From positions 13,881,608 through 13,945,607 of the forward strand of contig NC_088299.1 in the NCBI RefSeq assembly GCF_032854445.1: DNA of 64,000 nt. The letters are read 5' to 3'. Within the stretch, counting starts at the first letter, position 1, and every line of letters starts with the position of its first letter. Under the pieces are notes generated by a model, which was not told where the DNA came from, searched no databases, and was given only the letters and a program-made list of their open reading frames with translations. This DNA comes from Liolophura sinensis. Its lineage: Eukaryota > Mollusca > Polyplacophora > Chitonida > Chitonidae. A program made the position numbers and the translations under genes. This document shows, piece after piece, positions 1 to 37,454 of this stretch.

Positions 1-60
1 GGTCAGTAGTTCGGGTCGTCAGCAGGCAGGCAGGCAGGTCGGCAGGCAGGCAGGTCGGTA
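1..60. repeat. Short CAGG-type simple repeat
   Basis: Copies of cggcaggcaggcagg run through the first 60 bases. This is simple-sequence DNA at the window edge and no function can be assigned. Confidence 0.7.
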
Positions 61-117
61 GAGCGTCAGGTGCGTCTGAGGCTGCCGGTCGCTGTCTTCA
101 ACGGCTTTTATCCTATC

Positions 118-587
118 CACGCGGAAATTCACCACACGCTGATTGGTTCGTTTTTTCTTACGTAACCTCTTCTCGCACGCTGATTGGTCCGTTTTGCGGG
201 CTCCCCATTGGGCCGTTTTGGGGCAAATCCGGCTCACCCATTGGTCCGTTTTGGCGCCAGGGAGCTCTTTTCGAGCTGTCCCACTCGACTTTACAAGCCG
301 ACCTTTTGCCTCTTTTTTTCTCTCTTTTTTCCCTATACTGTTATACGGTTATACTACCTATCCACGCGGAAATTCACCACACGCTGATTGGTTTGTTTTT
401 TCTTACGTAACCTCTTCTCGCACGCTGATTGGTCCGTTTTGCGGGCCTCCCATTGGGCAGTTTTGGGGCAAATCCGGCTCACCCATTGGTCCGTTTTGGC
501 GCCTGGGAGCTCTTTTCGAGCTGTCCCACTCGACTTTACAAGCCGACGTTTTGCCTCTTTTTTTTCTCTCTTTTTTCCCTATACATG
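118..587. repeat. 245-bp tandem duplication carrying CCAAT boxes
   Basis: The block starting cacgcggaaattcacc at 118 begins again at 363, giving two copies 245 bp apart that end near 587. Each copy contains four inverted CCAAT motifs (two gattgg, two cattgg) plus a palindromic ttacgtaa. Clustered CCAAT boxes are typical NF-Y promoter sites. The block lies upstream of a candidate non-coding first exon and the coding exon at 1396, so a duplicated promoter is a reasonable inference. No transcript evidence is visible. Confidence 0.7.
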
Positions 588-599
588 AATTCCACGTAA

Positions 600-828
600 A
601 ATGAGCCACTGAAGCCAAATTTCAAAATAACATTTTTGGAACTCTTGTAGTAAATCCAAACAGAGCACTACCTAAAGCCCTGAAATTGACTGTAGCTTTT
701 GAATATGCATGAGGTATTTGTCTTTCGCGTGCTGAAAACTTCAACCGGAAATTGTAGGCCTTTGTCACGAGGCCGGCGTACGCATGGTGAGATTTTACAG
801 TCGCTAATCTGGACCCATCTTCAGCAAG
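600..828 (+). other. Candidate non-coding first exon of the 1396-2031 gene
   Basis: A strong donor (agcaag then gtaaga) ends this stretch at 828. The next good acceptor on the plus strand (tatattgcag, ending 1394) opens directly onto an ATG. A 5' untranslated exon here would put the CCAAT-rich duplication just upstream of the transcript start. The 5' limit is a guess. Confidence 0.35.
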
Positions 829-980
829 GTAAGAGTTTTCAGCCCTAATTTATGGCTCATTTTGTAGATAAATTCACACTTTATAAAACACAGCCAGTTA
901 TTTTGTCAAACATTCGTTCAAAAAGCAACTTAGCTAGCCAAAAGTTTACGTGAATATCCTTGTTTATTCGTACGATTTTG

Positions 981-1191
981 GTGATTCCGTCACGAAAAGT
1001 GCTACTTTTTAAATATTGCAGTTCATGCAGTAGTCTTACTAAAGGGAGGATTAAAATACAAAGGCAAGTCGGTGTTAAGGGTCTTTTACATAAAAAATCG
1101 AGAGTTTAACGACAAATACAAATCCCACATAACCGTGACGGAATCACGAAAACCGTGTGACGGAATCACTACCAATATGTGATTCCGTCAC
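981..1191. promoter_or_regulatory. Upstream cluster of GTGATTCCGTCAC motifs (4 copies)
   Basis: Perfect copies of the 13-mer lie at 981-993 (plus), 1135-1147 (minus), 1157-1169 (minus) and 1179-1191 (plus). The last three are exactly 22 bp apart start to start, about two helical turns. The motif is an interrupted palindrome (GTGA, 5-bp core, TCAC), as expected for a dimeric DNA-binding protein. Which protein binds is unknown. Confidence 0.8.
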
Positions 1192-1395
1192 TTTCGCTTT
1201 ACAATGCGAAGGACTTAATTAGAATATAAATACGGTATTGTTGTGCAATTTTAAAAAGCTCCGTTTAGCATATATGATGACAAAGGTACACATTGAACAA
1301 ATCTGAGGTTAAAAAATAGGCCTGTTTGATTAATACAAACAAACTATAACAACAATTATGTATCTGTTCAAAGCTCAATCTTGTTATATTGCAGC

Positions 1396-2031
1396 ATGCC
1401 TAAATCAGCCGCAGAACGACAGAGGGATAGAAGGAACCGATTGAAAAGTGATGCTGAAGCATTGGAATTGTACCAAGAGAATGATAGGCTACGGAAGCAG
1501 GCGCGGAGGGCACGGATGACAACTGCTGAGTTGGAAACTCTGCGAAATAAAACAATGCTGAATACCCGAGCATGGAGGGAAAGGAATATGGACACCACTG
1601 TGACTAGTACAGAGACACCGTCAGGTTCAGGCACACCTTACAGCTGTCCCCAAACGTTTGGCAAGGCAAAACGTAAAGTCGAAAGGTCACTCCCCATCAG
1701 TCCACATAAACGACTGGCAGTGATTAAAGGCCTGGCTTCACGGTATTTATCAGTGAAGTTTACAACACCTCGAAGCACGGGAATAGATGTCAGAACTAAA
1801 GCTACTGTATCAGAATATTATCAAAGCGATTCCATTTCGAGAATGACCCCAGGTAAAGCTGACGTCATCATTGTCAGAGACGACAACGGATTCAAAGTGA
1901 AGCAGCAAAGGCGACATATGAGTATGACGATCTCAGAAGCATTCCAACTATTCAAAGCCGACCATCCTGAATGTGAAGTGGGGAAATCGTCATTTGCTTC
2001 TCTTCGACCACAATTTGTGTTACTTAGCTAA
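1396..2031 (+). CDS. Uncharacterised basic protein, 211 residues
   Basis: The ATG at 1396 sits two bases after an acceptor-like tatattgcag, and the frame is open to TAG at 2029-2031. Residues 1-45 are strongly charged and start MPKSAAERQRDRRNRLKSD. An E/R/K-rich helical stretch with ELYQENDRLRKQARR follows, resembling a basic region plus short coiled coil such as a bZIP-type DNA-binding helix. The middle is rich in Ser and Thr. The C-terminus reads SSFASLRPQFVLLS. From memory, larger uncharacterised invertebrate proteins start MPKSAAER and contain a similar F..LRP..V motif followed by a Cys/His-rich part. If this gene belongs there, it lacks that second half and may be truncated. Eight copies of one 13-bp motif lie around it. 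A function in DNA binding is inference only. Confidence 0.6.
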   Translation: MPKSAAERQRDRRNRLKSDAEALELYQENDRLRKQARRARMTTAELETLRNKTMLNTRAWRERNMDTTVTSTETPSGSGTPYSCPQTFGKAKRKVERSLPISPHKRLAVIKGLASRYLSVKFTTPRSTGIDVRTKATVSEYYQSDSISRMTPGKADVIIVRDDNGFKVKQQRRHMSMTISEAFQLFKADHPECEVGKSSFASLRPQFVLLS

Positions 2032-2085
2032 TCGCGATATTGTCCAAACTAATTTTATTCCCATAGTTATGATAAAATCGTACTC

Positions 2086-2488
2086 GTGATTCCGTCACGA
2101 TAATTTTGTGATTCCGTCACAGCGGTATACTCAGTTTTTTTTTCTTGTTTGGTCTGTTTTCTATACAAAAAAGCTTCTAATACCTCGGCAGTTCATTGGC
2201 GCCTGCAAATAATACTTTGTTTGCATGATTCCTGGTCACAGCTCGCACATTTTGGATGAAATGTACTAGTGGTACAGAATGCACTTCCAAGTCATGTGAT
2301 TCCGTCACGGAGATTTCAGAACTCCGGCCTATAAAAAAAATCCGGTATATGGCACTGGTTTCTCAATAAAATGTTGGGAATTTCACTGTCGTTGTTAAAA
2401 ACAGTAAGTTTCTGTTCTGATCAGTGTGCGGTAACGTTGTAGCGCATATCAAAGAACCGCGACACCTTTGCAAATGTGATTCCGTCAC
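2086..2488. promoter_or_regulatory. Downstream cluster of GTGATTCCGTCAC motifs (4 copies)
   Basis: Perfect copies lie at 2086-2098, 2108-2120, 2296-2308 and 2476-2488, all on the plus strand. The first two repeat the 22-bp spacing seen upstream of the gene. The set brackets the 1396-2031 coding exon and its candidate poly(A) signal. Confidence 0.8.
2365..2370 (+). terminator. Candidate poly(A) signal AATAAA
   Basis: AATAAA lies about 330 bp after the stop codon of the 211-residue reading frame. It is a plausible 3' end of that transcript. Confidence 0.4.
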
Positions 2489-2584
2489 GCTGGAATTCAT
2501 GTATACTGTTATACTATACACTATATCACTCTCGTCTATACACACATACGCCCCGCGGTGTGGGAAAAACCCACAACTGAGGGA

Positions 2585-2629
2585 TGACGTCACACCTACC
2601 AGCCCTTCGGGCTGGCAGGTGTGACGTCA
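2585..2629. repeat. 21-bp-arm perfect-type hairpin with CRE sites
   Basis: The left arm 2585-2605 and right arm 2609-2629 are reverse complements with one mismatch and a 3-bp spacer (cttcgg apex). Each arm carries the CRE palindrome TGACGTCA. It could be the end of a mobile element, a cruciform-forming site or a paired bZIP target. Confidence 0.75.
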
Positions 2630-2639
2630 CCACCACATC

Positions 2640-5600
2640 ACCTCAAAAAAAACAACTCCTCAAAACCTCAAAAAAAATCCCTCCTCAATACCGAACGTCA
2701 GTCACATTCTATACTACTAGGGATCATTCAACAAGGTTTTCTGTTGAACTATAGATCGTTGAATAATCAAAGAATTAATGTTGTTAATCCTGATATCAGT
2801 CTTTATATGAGATGTTTGGCAAATTTGTTGTCTCAAAGTTTATTCAAGTTAACCAGTTATCAGCTGGTAATAAATTGAATTTAAGCATCGAAGAATCTGA
2901 ACACGAAGCCAAATATACCACAAAAAGTGATTAGAAAAAGCTTTAAATTATTCTTCCAGATTAACGGACACCCTATAAGCATATTCCAAATCTGCGGGTA
3001 ACAAACCAAGTGTTTATACAACATTCTTTTTCTGTAAAATGGTATTTCCCAGTAGATAGGTGGAAAAGCTTTTTTGTCACACAACTATTAACACAAATGT
3101 TACGCTTACATTATAAGGTTAATTACATGTAAAATGACGTCATGAAAAAATTTCAAATTCGTAGTCACAATTTCTTTTCACGGTTAACACAATTGTATAT
3201 ATACCTAAATGCAGCTGTTTGTTTAATCAGTATAAAGGTTTAAACCATTAACTTTTATACGATGGTGAATGTTCTGTCCATATTTACTTATGACGGTGTT
3301 GTACTGGTTGCATGGATTTATTCATTAGATTGGTTCTGCGTGTAAAATTTACGAAACTTATTTATTTATGTATTTGATAGGTGTTTACGCCATACTCTAG
3401 AATATTTCACTTAAACGATGGTGGCCAGAAGAATGATGTGAAAAAAAAAAAAAAAATGGACAGAGTCCGCTTGGGAAAACCCACGACTAGGTGCAGGTTT
3501 TTGACAGGTCTTCCCACTTCGAACCGGAGAGGAAGCAAGCATTAGCTAGACCTGTACTCACAGCGGCCGCATTGGTGAGGACTCCGGAGTCATTATGCTG
3601 CACAAGCTCACTAACCAGTCGGTCAAGATGGTCTCGATTAAGAAAGTTAGAATGACTTTTGAAGCTATTGAAAGAGTACATTTGATAATCTAATTCCAAA
3701 GTAAGCTTGTGAAGAAACTGTATAAATCACATGGTCTATAGCAGATGTTTTTATGTACACGAGCATGTACACCAGATGTGCATAGCTGTTATAAATCTGT
3801 CATGAAAGTTCCACCAAACACTAAGATTAAAAGTAAATTATTCCGTAATACTCTTTGTAAAGGGTAAATGTCAACTTTGAAGTTACAGACAAAAAATAAG
3901 AAAAAAAAACTCTATTATGAAGTGTATGTCAGGCAATATACATTCTTTTAAAATTTTTACAATCTAGTATATTGTCTTTAAACCGCTGGATACTGAAATG
4001 GCCTCTTCTGACCATATTGTGAACAGTGACGTCACTGGTTATTGCCACTTGATAAATGTAGACTGCTATTGTATAGAGCCATAAATGCATCAACTGAATG
4101 GACCCTAAAGCAAATTATTTCTTAATGGATATATCCATTGTTGATGAAGGCACTCCTATGCAAATGGGGCAGACAGGCATGATTCATTGCCCTGATTACT
4201 CTGAACCTTTGATATTACGAAATGATTAGGTTCGTGGAACATTCTACGACGAGCGGTGGACATCATGCAATAGGGGTTGAATATGAACAAATTTGAAAAA
4301 TGTAACATGACTGATAGCTCAGTAGCACTTTCACCATGACAAAGACTACCCAAAGGCGACTGTGATTAACGTGTAACTATCACTTGTAGAAGATTTTCTA
4401 GGGGTAAATCAACTACTTTCAGAGCGTTTCGCCCAAAACGTTTTTTGATATATCTCAACATATTCAGTATTTAGAGATGAATTGTGCGGGCACACTATCC
4501 CAGCAGTAAAGCAGACAAAGATGTCTCAAGGATTATCATGTTGATGCAATTGCTCTTTAATGAACGAAAACAAACGAACCTCCTTTCCAGCTTGCTCTGC
4601 TTGGGGGGAGACGACAGCATAAAAAAAACTTGACCAAAGAATCTTTGCCTCACACAAGACGGACCTCGACGTTGCAGTCGTGGGTTAGAAGCTTCTAAAT
4701 TGTACGCAAAGAGGAGTCTTCCTCAAAGGAGGAACAGAAACGGATTGCAGGAGTTATTGAAAACGTACAATGAAAAACTCTTCTTATAAGGAATGTTCTC
4801 CTGCTAAATCAAACAGTACTGCGCTTTACAGATTTACCATCGTCCACAAAACAATGATGTTTCGGAGTGAGTTGGATGAATCACTCTACTTTGTTTTCCC
4901 GATGAGAAGAGAAATCGTCTTGTTTATCCAGACAGCTTGACGTTACAACAAACCAATGACTGTCAACACCCAGGGTCCCGTAATTAAAGCTACCATGCAA
5001 TTAAGACATCAAATTAAGGAGCAAGATGTTAGTTAAACATCCATGGACCCGCTAACAGATAAATGAGAGTGTAAAAGTTCCTTAGAAAGTCTTGGCAGTT
5101 TCTTTGGTGTTAGGGGTTTGGGAAAGACCCCTACTGTCTGCCATTTGGAATTTACCTTTTGGATATTTAGACATGAGTCCAATTTTCTTGTTAACACAAC
5201 CACGACAGAATGCCCTAAAATGTTGCAATGCATAATCTTTATGTCTTCTGTCGTCTTCTGGCTGGAAAAAAAATGCTGATGCAGTGTAGCTTAACCGTCT
5301 CCCAACCCAGAGACAGCTAAAATGTAATTTTCATCCACAAATCTGCCATTATGGTTGGGAAGAATAGCTTGAGATAGATAAAAAAAATGTCCTAAAGGTA
5401 AACACTCTGTTCATGAGTTGATTGGGTGTTCAAGTAGCGCACTGTTTGTACGACTGATTGCAATATATGAGTTAGCACATTGAACAATAGGTACGTTTAT
5501 CAAAGAGGGAATAACCCATAGAAAGCTACTCATCTGCGAGGGCTATCATATGAAAACATAAACTAAAGACATGTACCAACTTAAAAATAGCATGGAGACT

Positions 5601-6690
5601 TGGCCACTCTGGGTGGTATCAATATCTGGAAGTTTGGGCATAGGCTCATGGACTACTTTGGTAGAAGCCTTCCTCCCAGATGGAGTGGTGGCGTAGACAG
5701 TCCCAAACTAGTATTGCGGTAGGAATAAGGTAGGAATGCCTTGCTAAATTTTCTTCGTTCCTCAGTCGTGCCCTTAATGGAAAATTGTTTATACAAACTC
5801 ATTTAAGTGCAGAAGCGTTGAAGCTTACAAAACCGGCAAGATACAAGCTGGTTGATACTAGAACGGAATCATTCAAAGAGAAAACTGTCTTTTCAATGAT
5901 GTTTGGAAAGACGCAAGGAGTGTTCTAGGCAAATGAGTGAAATCAGTTCTATTAAGTCCTTTAATTGTTTGTTTTAACAATTGTCGGTAATTGCATCTGC
6001 TTATACTTTGATCCAGAAAACTGTATGCAGCTGGGGTCGGTGCTCGCAAGAACTTTGCAGGTTGTGCTCTCAGAAAATTAAGTTTCCTCCTTAATTATAT
6101 TTGATGATTCCGAAAGTAGGTGATTGACCTTTTCAGAAAATTGTGTAAAGATTTTATCGAAATAAACAGTACTATAATAAGCATGATGACTGTATTTCAT
6201 AGCCAACAAATGTTTATATTTTGTGTCAGTAAACTTTGAAAAATGATTGTTCACATAAATAACGTTATCAAAGGCGTAGGTATCGTATTTCGGAGTGAAA
6301 AGTGCAGATTTAATGTGGGAAAACTCTCCTATATGCGGGAACACTACAGCAGGGTGAGTAAAACCAGAGCATTGGGGACGTGATGCTATAGTTGACAAAT
6401 GGTCACACGTATAGGAAATGGGGCCACAGGGCAAGTTGCCACCGAGTTAAATTGCGGCTACTGTGGGAAGAATCGTGGCTCCACCTCATGACAACGTAAT
6501 CTTAAGACAGAGTTGATTAGTTACACTCCCTCCCTCATGGAAAGTTTGATGTATGTTATTTTTTGCGTTTTTCCTATATGCTCATTACAAATGAAATGTG
6601 TGATTGACGTACATGATGAGTATGGACAAATTTGCCAAGACTGACGCTATTTTAAAACCTTTAAGTTGTGTTGATAAATACAGAATAGTT
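2640..6690. other. Non-coding stretch without recognised gene
   Basis: Apart from one SINE (3358-3632) this AT-rich stretch has only short chance reading frames. I see no domain, no consistent splice pattern and no long repeat. Confidence 0.6.
3358..3632 (-). mobile_element. tRNA-derived SINE, diverged copy
   Basis: Read on the minus strand it follows the window's main SINE: a diverged tRNA-like head, ccaatgcggccgctg, gaagacctgtc, and a tail equivalent to gagtatggcgtaaacacc. It is heavily mutated and therefore old. Confidence 0.75.
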
Positions 6691-6711
6691 GACATATAAA
6701 GATCATGTTCA

Positions 6712-6955
6712 CGGGATGTTGCAACACTTCTCCAGGAGATAAGTTGCAACGCTTCTCCAGGGGATAAGTTATAACACTTTTCCAGGTGATAAGTTGCAAC
6801 ACTTCTTCAGGGGATAAGTTGCAACGCTTCCCCACGCAGGTTATAAGTTGCAACACTTCCCCAGAGGATAAGCTGCAACACTTCCCTAGGGAATAAGTTA
6901 CAATAATTCCTCAAGGTATAAGTTGTAACATTTTGCAAGGGGATAAGTTGCAACG
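6712..6955. repeat. 25-bp minisatellite
   Basis: About nine to ten degenerate copies of gataagttgcaacacttccc with a cagggg joint, period about 25 bp. No open frame runs through it. Confidence 0.85.
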
Positions 6956-8299
6956 TGTATTATATATGTATGTTAAAAAAAAACTTCTTGGTATTAAACT
7001 TTGTTTTGGTAAATATCATGTTTTTCATTATACCTATTTTCATATAGAGCCAGTGACCCGTAACTTAAGAATAAAAGTACATAGTAAGGATTTTACACCT
7101 TTTTGTAAGGTGACATATTATAATTTAAACAAAAAAGGGAATTTTGCAAGTTCTAAACCCTTTTGTTAAGGTTTAATCCCTAATGCGTTTTCAAACAAAC
7201 AAAGTTTGTTATTAAAATAAATGTATTATTGTAAGTGCTGTGTATTTTACTAAGTATCTTCAAATGTTGCAACATCCCCCTCCTGCTGATACAGTTTGCT
7301 CTGGTTTGGTCTAAGTTGCGACACGTCATCAGGGTATATTGCATATAAATCTCACTGATTGAGATTTGTTGTATTCTAACGGTTCACGTAATGCTTAATA
7401 GTAATTAGACCCGCCCTAGCACCATGGCTTAGGCAAAATCAGGTAAATAATAAGACATTACCATGCTAGCATCGTTTCATCACTTTGCAGTATCGTTCTA
7501 TCACTTGGCACCACAGTTCCATCGCTTTGCACTATCATGTCATGACTTCGTATCATCCGCCTCAATAGTTACGTTACTGGTGATTTAACTGTGATACATA
7601 TGTTTTATTACTATAGTCTGTTTCTTTTAACGAGTGGCCTATATTAAGCTGTGTGTAAAATCAGGTACACTGGCTACCAAAATTGCCTTTAGTCAGTGAC
7701 ACGTAACAACACAAGCTCTACACATGGACATGTTGGAAGCTCATATTCTTGTAAGGAAAAGGTTAGAACATTTTTTCTAACTCATAAACTGGGTTTCGAC
7801 GGTAAAAACCCATTACCTCGGGTGACATCAAGATTATTCCAAAACCAATGGCCTGCTGGATATTGGGCGGAGTTCAAGATGTTTTGACGGAGGGCGACAC
7901 CAGTTACCTCAACAGCAATCGACTTAAGTGTAAACCGTGTTACTAACACTGTCACATTTGATATTGTTTGCACGTTTTAGTATAATATAACCTGAAAAAT
8001 GAATTTTATTTTATCTCTTGTAGTATATGATCTCACGGCAGTATATATTTCTCTAAACCCTTTGGTTAAAGTGTGAAGGTCAGTTAACAGTTCCGTTCAC
8101 AATTCACTGTAACGTCGGACGCTAAATTTTTGGATGCCATATATTGTAAGACTTAACAAGTTGTTTTAGTTTACAAAGTATAAACTTTGTTTATTTGTAT
8201 ATTTAATACTAGTGTATTTTTATTTTTATTTATATAGGAAGATAATGAGTTTTCCTTTTTGGATTGTGAACTGTTAAATTTGAAGTGCGATATTTGTCT
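6956..8299. other. Non-coding stretch without recognised gene
   Basis: AT-rich sequence with short chance frames only. No splice-consistent coding exon or repeat family was recognised. Confidence 0.5.
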
Positions 8300-8518
8300 T
8301 TTTATTTGATTGGTATTTACTTAAGAATATTTCATTTATACGACTGCGGCAAGCATTATTGTGGGAGGAAAACGGGCACCTTTAAACCCATGACCATCTC
8401 TAGATTTTGGCAGACTTTACCACGTACGCCCAGAGAAGAAGGCAGCATGAGCTGAACTTGAACTCACAGCGGCGGCATTGTTGAGGGGCTTCTGGGTCAA
8501 CTGCGACTAACGCGCTTC
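8300..8518 (-). mobile_element. tRNA-derived SINE, diverged copy
   Basis: The tttatttgattggtattta end, the cggcaagcattattgtggga core and cagcatgagctgaacttgaa identify a minus-strand copy of the main SINE. The tRNA-like head is eroded. Confidence 0.8.
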
Positions 8519-8700
8519 TGAAAAGACATGAGCAGAAAAGCGCGATGGTAGAAAAATTCATTTTGATAAGTACGGTATCCAGGTCTGGATTTTCCTACAC
8601 GAATTTGGGCAAAAAGCTTTCGACAAAAAAGATAGAAAGCATTACCGGAAACAGAAAACAGAGATTACAATGCACTGTTTTGGTCACCTGAAGATTCTTT

Positions 8701-8819
8701 GGATGGCGATATGGAACGTTATTGCGAAGCGATGGAACGATAACAGCACCCTCACTTATTGTATCGCTTCGCACGCGGTGCCCTGTCATCGCTTCGCAAT
8801 ATCGTTCCATCGCCATCCG
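8701..8819. repeat. Long hairpin element (about 119 bp)
   Basis: The left arm starts ggatggcgatatggaacg and the right arm ends cgttccatcgccatcc. The arms (about 34-36 bp each) are near-perfect reverse complements, and a further cgcttcgca motif is repeated in the middle. No gene is inside. The structure fits a small foldback or MITE. Confidence 0.75.
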
Positions 8820-8949
8820 TATACAACCCTCACTTGACCGACACAATGTCTTCAAACAGCTATGCGAAGGAACCATGCATAGTACGATGTCGTACGACGA
8901 TGTCCTTTATGCACCAACTTCCACAGGTGCACGCTCGATTCTATAGGCT

Positions 8950-9112
8950 TTGTTGTTTGGGCTGCGGCTTTCAGTCAGGGGGTTTGACAGGTTCCGAGGG
9001 AAAGTCGGTGGTTTATTGCGGGTGCTCCGGTCAACCGGTTTCCCCACCCATATCACTAACCACTGACATATATGTTAAGGAAGACCTCAAACATCAATCA
9101 AATAAATAAAAT
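8950..9112 (+). mobile_element. SINE-like element, variant family
   Basis: It contains a ggtttccccaccca stretch and ends cctcaaacatcaatcaaataaataaa-like. The tail resembles the main SINE but the body differs, so it is a related family sharing the 3' end. Confidence 0.5.
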
Positions 9113-9189
9113 AAATAGAAATATTACCAAACGAAAACATATACTGTTTTCCCAGATTTAAGTAGATAATACGCCTAATGTCATTAGTT

Positions 9190-9386
9190 GGTCCCTTTTA
9201 AACGGGGAATGAACCAAGTTCATATATTTCCCAATCACCTTTCGAAGAGCTTTGTACTGGTGGTTCAAAAAATTATATACATTGGCTCCTTTTTAACTGA
9301 GACTGAACCAAGTTCATATATTTTCTGATCACCTTCCGAAGAGCTTTGTACTGGTGGTTTTTAATATACCTAAAATTATATACCTG
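9190..9386. repeat. 94-bp tandem duplication
   Basis: gaaccaagttcatatattt, then cgaagagctttgtactggtg, occurs twice about 94 bp apart with moderate divergence. It is a simple local duplication. Confidence 0.75.
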
Positions 9387-9389
9387 TTC

Positions 9390-10260
9390 ACTTCATGTTT
9401 TCTCTTTTGATGGTCTGATGCTTGGTCCTACAGGTCAAACAATCAAAATATTCAGAACTTAAATTTTGTACCGTCTGATAGATCTTGAATTGTTTCACTA
9501 AAAATCTCAATGTGAGCTATGTATATGCCCACATGTAAGCTACTCATTGTGACTATGTGGTGACGATACTTGATTGGGTCATACTGCTGTGCTTTTCATC
9601 GCATCGTGTGTGTAATTTTTTTAGGATATTGAACATAAAGCGGAATAATATCATTGTCTCATTATATGGCACAGTACCGGAGAATTATTTCATAACCCGA
9701 TAAGCTGTAACTTGGCTCGTGCTTGATGATAAACTGTAGGAATGAGTGAGATGAAATTTACATCCGTTGTCTGGTCGGTCATAGTTCATTGATGTGTAAT
9801 TTCCTTGCATATGTATGTAACCTCTGGAGGAGAGAAGATATTAACATATGTTGGCTGATCAAAAGACGATCGACACGTGTCAGTGATCTCATGCATGCCT
9901 TATTACTACATGCACACCAGATAGTGCAAATTAAAGCAAGGTGGTCTGAAGATACATGTAGGTTAAGAAAATGACATGAATACGTGGAAAGGACTGTTTA
10001 CACCAAAAGTGGTAACAAGCAGCAGTCACGATTAACACCGTAAACTAATCACAGCTGCATCATATACCTTGGACTACAATCGTGACAAGTATGTATATAC
10101 CTGTCACAATACCTGTTCCAGTATAGGAGTTCTTTAGTCTCAGGAGGTAAATTAACTCTATGTTTGCGTGGAACGGGACAACAGTGTGACATTTCGTTGA
10201 ATTTTAACTCGTCCTGTATTAACTGGGACAAGCGATTGGTAATTATGTCGATTTTCTCTT
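9390..10260. other. Region just upstream of the ATP2C1 start, nothing recognised
   Basis: No coding exon, repeat array or clear promoter motif was recognised. If exon 1 at 10282 is right, the ATP2C1 promoter or 5' untranslated exons should lie in this stretch. Confidence 0.4.
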
Positions 10261-10281
10261 TGACGTACTAACATTTTACAA

Positions 10282-36349
<26,068 letters not shown>

Positions 36350-36549
36350 CAGGGCTCTTGGCACTTAGCGCCGGAACTACACGCACTCTGTGTAAAGAAA
36401 GATGTAAATGCAACACTGTGTTTAGTGTGAGGGTCCTGCGGGGGCGGTGCACCTATTAGTCATGGGACACGTACAATGTATTGACCAGAAGACACTGACT
36501 TAGTAACCTTTGACCTGAAGTCAACCACTGTGACTACTACTACATATGT

Positions 36550-36555
36550 AATAAA
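36550..36555 (+). terminator. ATP2C1: Candidate ATP2C1 poly(A) signal
   Basis: AATAAA occurs about 200 bp after the stop codon and would give a short 3' UTR. The SINE at 36622 lies beyond it. Confidence 0.55.
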
Positions 36556-36621
36556 ACTGCAAATAGTCCACTATTTCACACACAAGTGTACCCTTTACGT
36601 TTACATGTAACTTGTTGCTTT

Positions 36622-36797
36622 AATCAGGCTCACTTCCTCTCTGCCAATACGTGGAAAGATCTGCCAGCAACCTGCAGATGGTTGTGGGTATCCCCCGATC
36701 TCTCCCTGGTTTCCTCCCACTAACATGCTGGCCGCCGTTGTATAAGTGAAATATTCTTGAGTATGGCGTTAAACACCACTCAAGTAAATAAATAAAT
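36622..36797 (+). mobile_element. 5'-truncated SINE
   Basis: gatctgccagcaacctgcag, gctggccgccgttgtataag and tail gcgttaaacaccactcaagt. A plus-strand main-family copy without the tRNA-like head. Confidence 0.88.
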
Positions 36798-36799
36798 GT

Positions 36800-37450
36800 G
36801 TTTTAATCATTGGACAAAGCGGAAAATCACGCGTACATAGGCATTTCCTGGTTAAAGTTAATTTGTAGGCATGCATGGAAAGGGGTTTGATTGCCTATTT
36901 AAAGTTACATGTAATCTACATGGAAAGTATAGGAAAGAAAACAAAGATCAGTATGTGAGCAGAAATTAGACATTGTTATGGTTCATGCCACTGGTGTGGT
37001 GTCTGGTGTGGTGTCTGGTGTAGTGTCTGAGATGCATGACACCAGCTTGTTTAGTTGTTCCATGGTTGGTTTGCTGTACTAACACACAGTGTTGGAATTT
37101 AAGATATTATTTTTTCAACTTTGTCAAAATGGCGACAGAAAATATCAGTACATAAGGACACGTTGCAAAGAGTGTGTTCTTTATATATATCATTTTCTAC
37201 AGCTCAGTTTTACCTGCATTTTTACATATCTTGTCAGTTGTTGTGTACATGTGAACGTGTCATTTTGCCCGTAATAGGGGATTGTGCCCTTGCAGGTTTG
37301 TGTGCCATACCCTAAATGACAAAATTTCGTCCATGAATGTCTTGCGTATTTTTCATGATCATGTGAGTCTGAATAGCTGGACATGCCATCCTACTGGGAA
37401 AAAAAAAAATGCAAGCTTCAGAAGTAATATTTTATGGCATTTATTTGCCT
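36800..37450. other. Intergenic stretch
   Basis: A short ggtgtggtgtct triplication near 37000-37025. Nothing else recognised. Confidence 0.5.
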
Positions 37451-37454
37451 TTGA

